The notes beneath the pieces are model-generated. The model made no database searches. It had not been told where the DNA came from and worked only from the letters and a program-made list of their open reading frames with translations. This document shows, in pieces, positions 62,449 through 64,000 of a stretch of 64,000 bases of DNA. Source of the DNA: Treponema_B putidum (GTDB lineage: Bacteria; Spirochaetota; Spirochaetia; Treponematales; Treponemataceae); assembly GCF_007830595.1 (NCBI RefSeq), contig NZ_VLLD01000011.1. One strand, given 5' to 3'. Position 1 is the first letter of the stretch. Each line of letters begins with the position of its first letter. Made by a program: the position numbers and the translations under genes.

Positions 62449-64000
62449 CTATAAGTGCCCATATTTTGAAATTAAAACTACAGTTGTACGTGCAAGCACT
62501 ACATATATTTGTTGGTTCATAATCTGCTCGGCTTTTTCTTCATCTGAAAAATCTTTTCCGTTCGTGTAAGAAGTGTCGATCAGCCGGTACCAAGATGTCC
62601 CGCTTAAAGATGGAGGGGGCAGCTTTACCGTTATGTCGTTATTATAACTATTTACCATAACATAAAAATCATTGTCGTCCTCGTCGCTTTCCAAATTAAT
62701 TTTATTGCCGTCTATTAAAAATGCTAAAAAATTTGAAGGCACTCCCCAATTTGGGGATTGTGCATTATAATCAAACCATGTAATATCATTTGGGCTTCCG
62801 TTACTTTTAGGTACACCTGTAAAAAAATGATTTCTTAAAAAAGAAAAATGAGCCTTTCTTAAATTGATAAGTTTTTTGGTAAATTCGAGCAAGTCCTTAT
62901 TTTCATTTAAAAGCTCCCAATCAAACCAAGATATTTCATTATCCTGACAATAAGTATTATTGTTTCCGTTTTGTGTACGGAATACTTCATCTCCCATATT
63001 CATCATAGGTGTGCCGGCTGAAAGAATAAGAGTTGTCAAAATATTTTTTGCAGACCTCATCCGCATTCTTTCAATTTCGACAGATGCAGGCCCTTCTATT
63101 CCATGATTATAGCTCAAATTTTCATTTGAGCCGTCCCGGTTATTTTCCCCATTTTCTTCGTTATGTTTTTCGGAATAGCTTAATAAATCGCAAAGAGTAA
63201 AGCCGTCATGACAGCAAACAAAATTGATTGACTGATAAGGCCGTCTGCCTTTTTGAGAATATAAATCCGCAGAACCGGTTACTCTGGCTGCCAAGTGTCT
63301 TATATCAGGATTGGGCTTCAGCCAAAACTCTCTGACGGAGTTACGGAATAAATCGTTCCATTCCGCCCAGCGTCCGGGAAATTTTCCTACCATGTACGCA
63401 CCGGCTGCATCCCAAGCTTCAGCTATAATCTTTGTAGAACGAAGCACGGAATCATCTGCAATGGCCTGTATGATAAAAGCGTTGTAATCTATACCTCCGG
63501 TTTTATCGCGGGCCAGAACAGGAGCCAAATCAAAACGGAAGCCGTCCACGTGCATTTCAGTTACCCAATACCGCAGGCAATCCAATATAAATTTTATAAC
63601 TGGAATTTCCGAAGCTTTTAAACTGTTACCGCAGCCTGAAAAGTTTTTATAATAGAGCTTATTATCTTCAAGATGATAGTAAATGGAATTATCCAATCCC
63701 TTAAAAGAAAAAACGGGGCCGTTTTCATTTCCTTCTGCGGTATGGTTAAACACCACATCTAAGATTATCTCGATACCTGCTTTATGAAATTCCCTGACCA
63801 TAAATTTAAACTCGTTTACTGCATTGCCAGGGTCTTCGGCATAGAGGGCCTTAGGTGCAAAAAAAGAAATTGTACTGTAGCCCCAATAGTTTTTTAGCCG
63901 AATGCCGGTTTTAGGATTTACATTCATATTTTCGTTTTCATCAAAATCAAAAACGGGCAAGAGCTCAAGAGATGTGATACCCAGATTTTTTAAATATGGA
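62449..64000 (-). CDS. glgX: Glycogen debranching enzyme, isoamylase type (5' end beyond window)
   Basis: At least 517 codons, open through the right edge, so the N-terminal domain and start are outside. The apparent start at 63960 is an internal Leu codon in LGITSLELLPVFDF. The GH13 core shows IILDVVFNHTAEG, DGFRFDLAPVLA with the nucleophile Asp, IAEAWDAAG with the acid Glu, and VCCHDGFTL with the His-Asp pair. Then follow YNHGIEGP and GTPMMNMGDE, typical of GlgX/isoamylase. It cuts alpha-1,6 branches of glycogen or imported limit dextrins. It precedes the S9 peptidase gene by 70 bp on the same strand. Confidence 0.93.
   Translation of the reverse strand, partial: PYLKNLGITSLELLPVFDFDENENMNVNPKTGIRLKNYWGYSTISFFAPKALYAEDPGNAVNEFKFMVREFHKAGIEIILDVVFNHTAEGNENGPVFSFKGLDNSIYYHLEDNKLYYKNFSGCGNSLKASEIPVIKFILDCLRYWVTEMHVDGFRFDLAPVLARDKTGGIDYNAFIIQAIADDSVLRSTKIIAEAWDAAGAYMVGKFPGRWAEWNDLFRNSVREFWLKPNPDIRHLAARVTGSADLYSQKGRRPYQSINFVCCHDGFTLCDLLSYSEKHNEENGENNRDGSNENLSYNHGIEGPASVEIERMRMRSAKNILTTLILSAGTPMMNMGDEVFRTQNGNNNTYCQDNEISWFDWELLNENKDLLEFTKKLINLRKAHFSFLRNHFFTGVPKSNGSPNDITWFDYNAQSPNWGVPSNFLAFLIDGNKINLESDEDDNDFYVMVNSYNNDITVKLPPPSLSGTSWYRLIDTSYTNGKDFSDEEKAEQIMNQQIYVVLARTTVVLISKYGHL

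Noticed and set aside
1..64000. CRISPR arrays, tRNA, rRNA, prophage or complete insertion sequences
   Set aside because: Looked for repeated spacers, cloverleaf or rRNA-like stretches, and transposase genes with terminal repeats; none was convincing.

Overview
The window looks like a chromosomal segment of an oral Treponema, most likely T. denticola or a very close relative. It is AT-rich. The order tamB-bamA-skp-mutS is the one known from treponemes and Borrelia. There are many lipoproteins, Ig-like surface proteins and a chemotaxis receptor, and a close match to dentipain (the IdeS-type cysteine protease of T. denticola) sits next to mutS. Species assignment is inference; no rRNA or tRNA gene was recognised.

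Left part (1-15.2 kb): a cut-off Rpn/PD-(D/E)XK transposase-like gene, a MATE efflux pump, then two giant surface proteins in tandem. The first (1556 aa) has Ig-like repeats and ends in a probable beta-barrel, and a sigma28-like promoter lies in front of it. The second (2145 aa) is a compositionally mosaic lipoprotein. Behind it is a scar: a DUF3800 gene with its middle deleted, and a second, diverged copy of the lipoprotein's 3' end and terminator. A sigma54-activator-like ATPase without a DNA-binding domain follows.

Core (15.2-35 kb): a tightly overlapping minus-strand operon (tmk, a hypothetical gene, rpe, TPR and hypothetical envelope proteins) runs away from the plus-strand outer-membrane biogenesis operon tamB-bamA-skp-mutS. 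Then come the dentipain-like protease and an ABC-2 exporter trio with a run of stem-loops between its ATPase and permease genes.

Accessory part (35-46.8 kb): a methyl-accepting chemotaxis protein with a lipoprotein, and a type I (C39 peptidase ABC / HlyD / TolC-like) export operon in which two of three genes are frameshifted at T-runs. After these lie a CmpB-like membrane protein, a cytoplasmic alpha-L-fucosidase and an AAA/DUF1703 protein.

Right part (46.8-64 kb): a probable nitrosative-stress module made of hcp, a Crp/Fnr regulator (HcpR-like), and an unusual leaderless solute-binding-protein-like gene with an N-terminal DUF1858 domain. A perfect GTAAC-N4-GTTAC operator is centred 41.5 bp before the predicted hcp start of transcription. 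Then birA (with an in-frame 21-bp repeat), an acyl-CoA synthetase and fabF. A small defence/mobile island follows: AbrB/PIN toxin-antitoxin, HIT and antitoxin remnants, an EEP nuclease and McrBC. Finally come an S9 peptidase and a cut-off glycogen debranching enzyme. Several genes (14104, 20336, 44989) have promoters so close to their start codons that their mRNAs are predicted to be leaderless.
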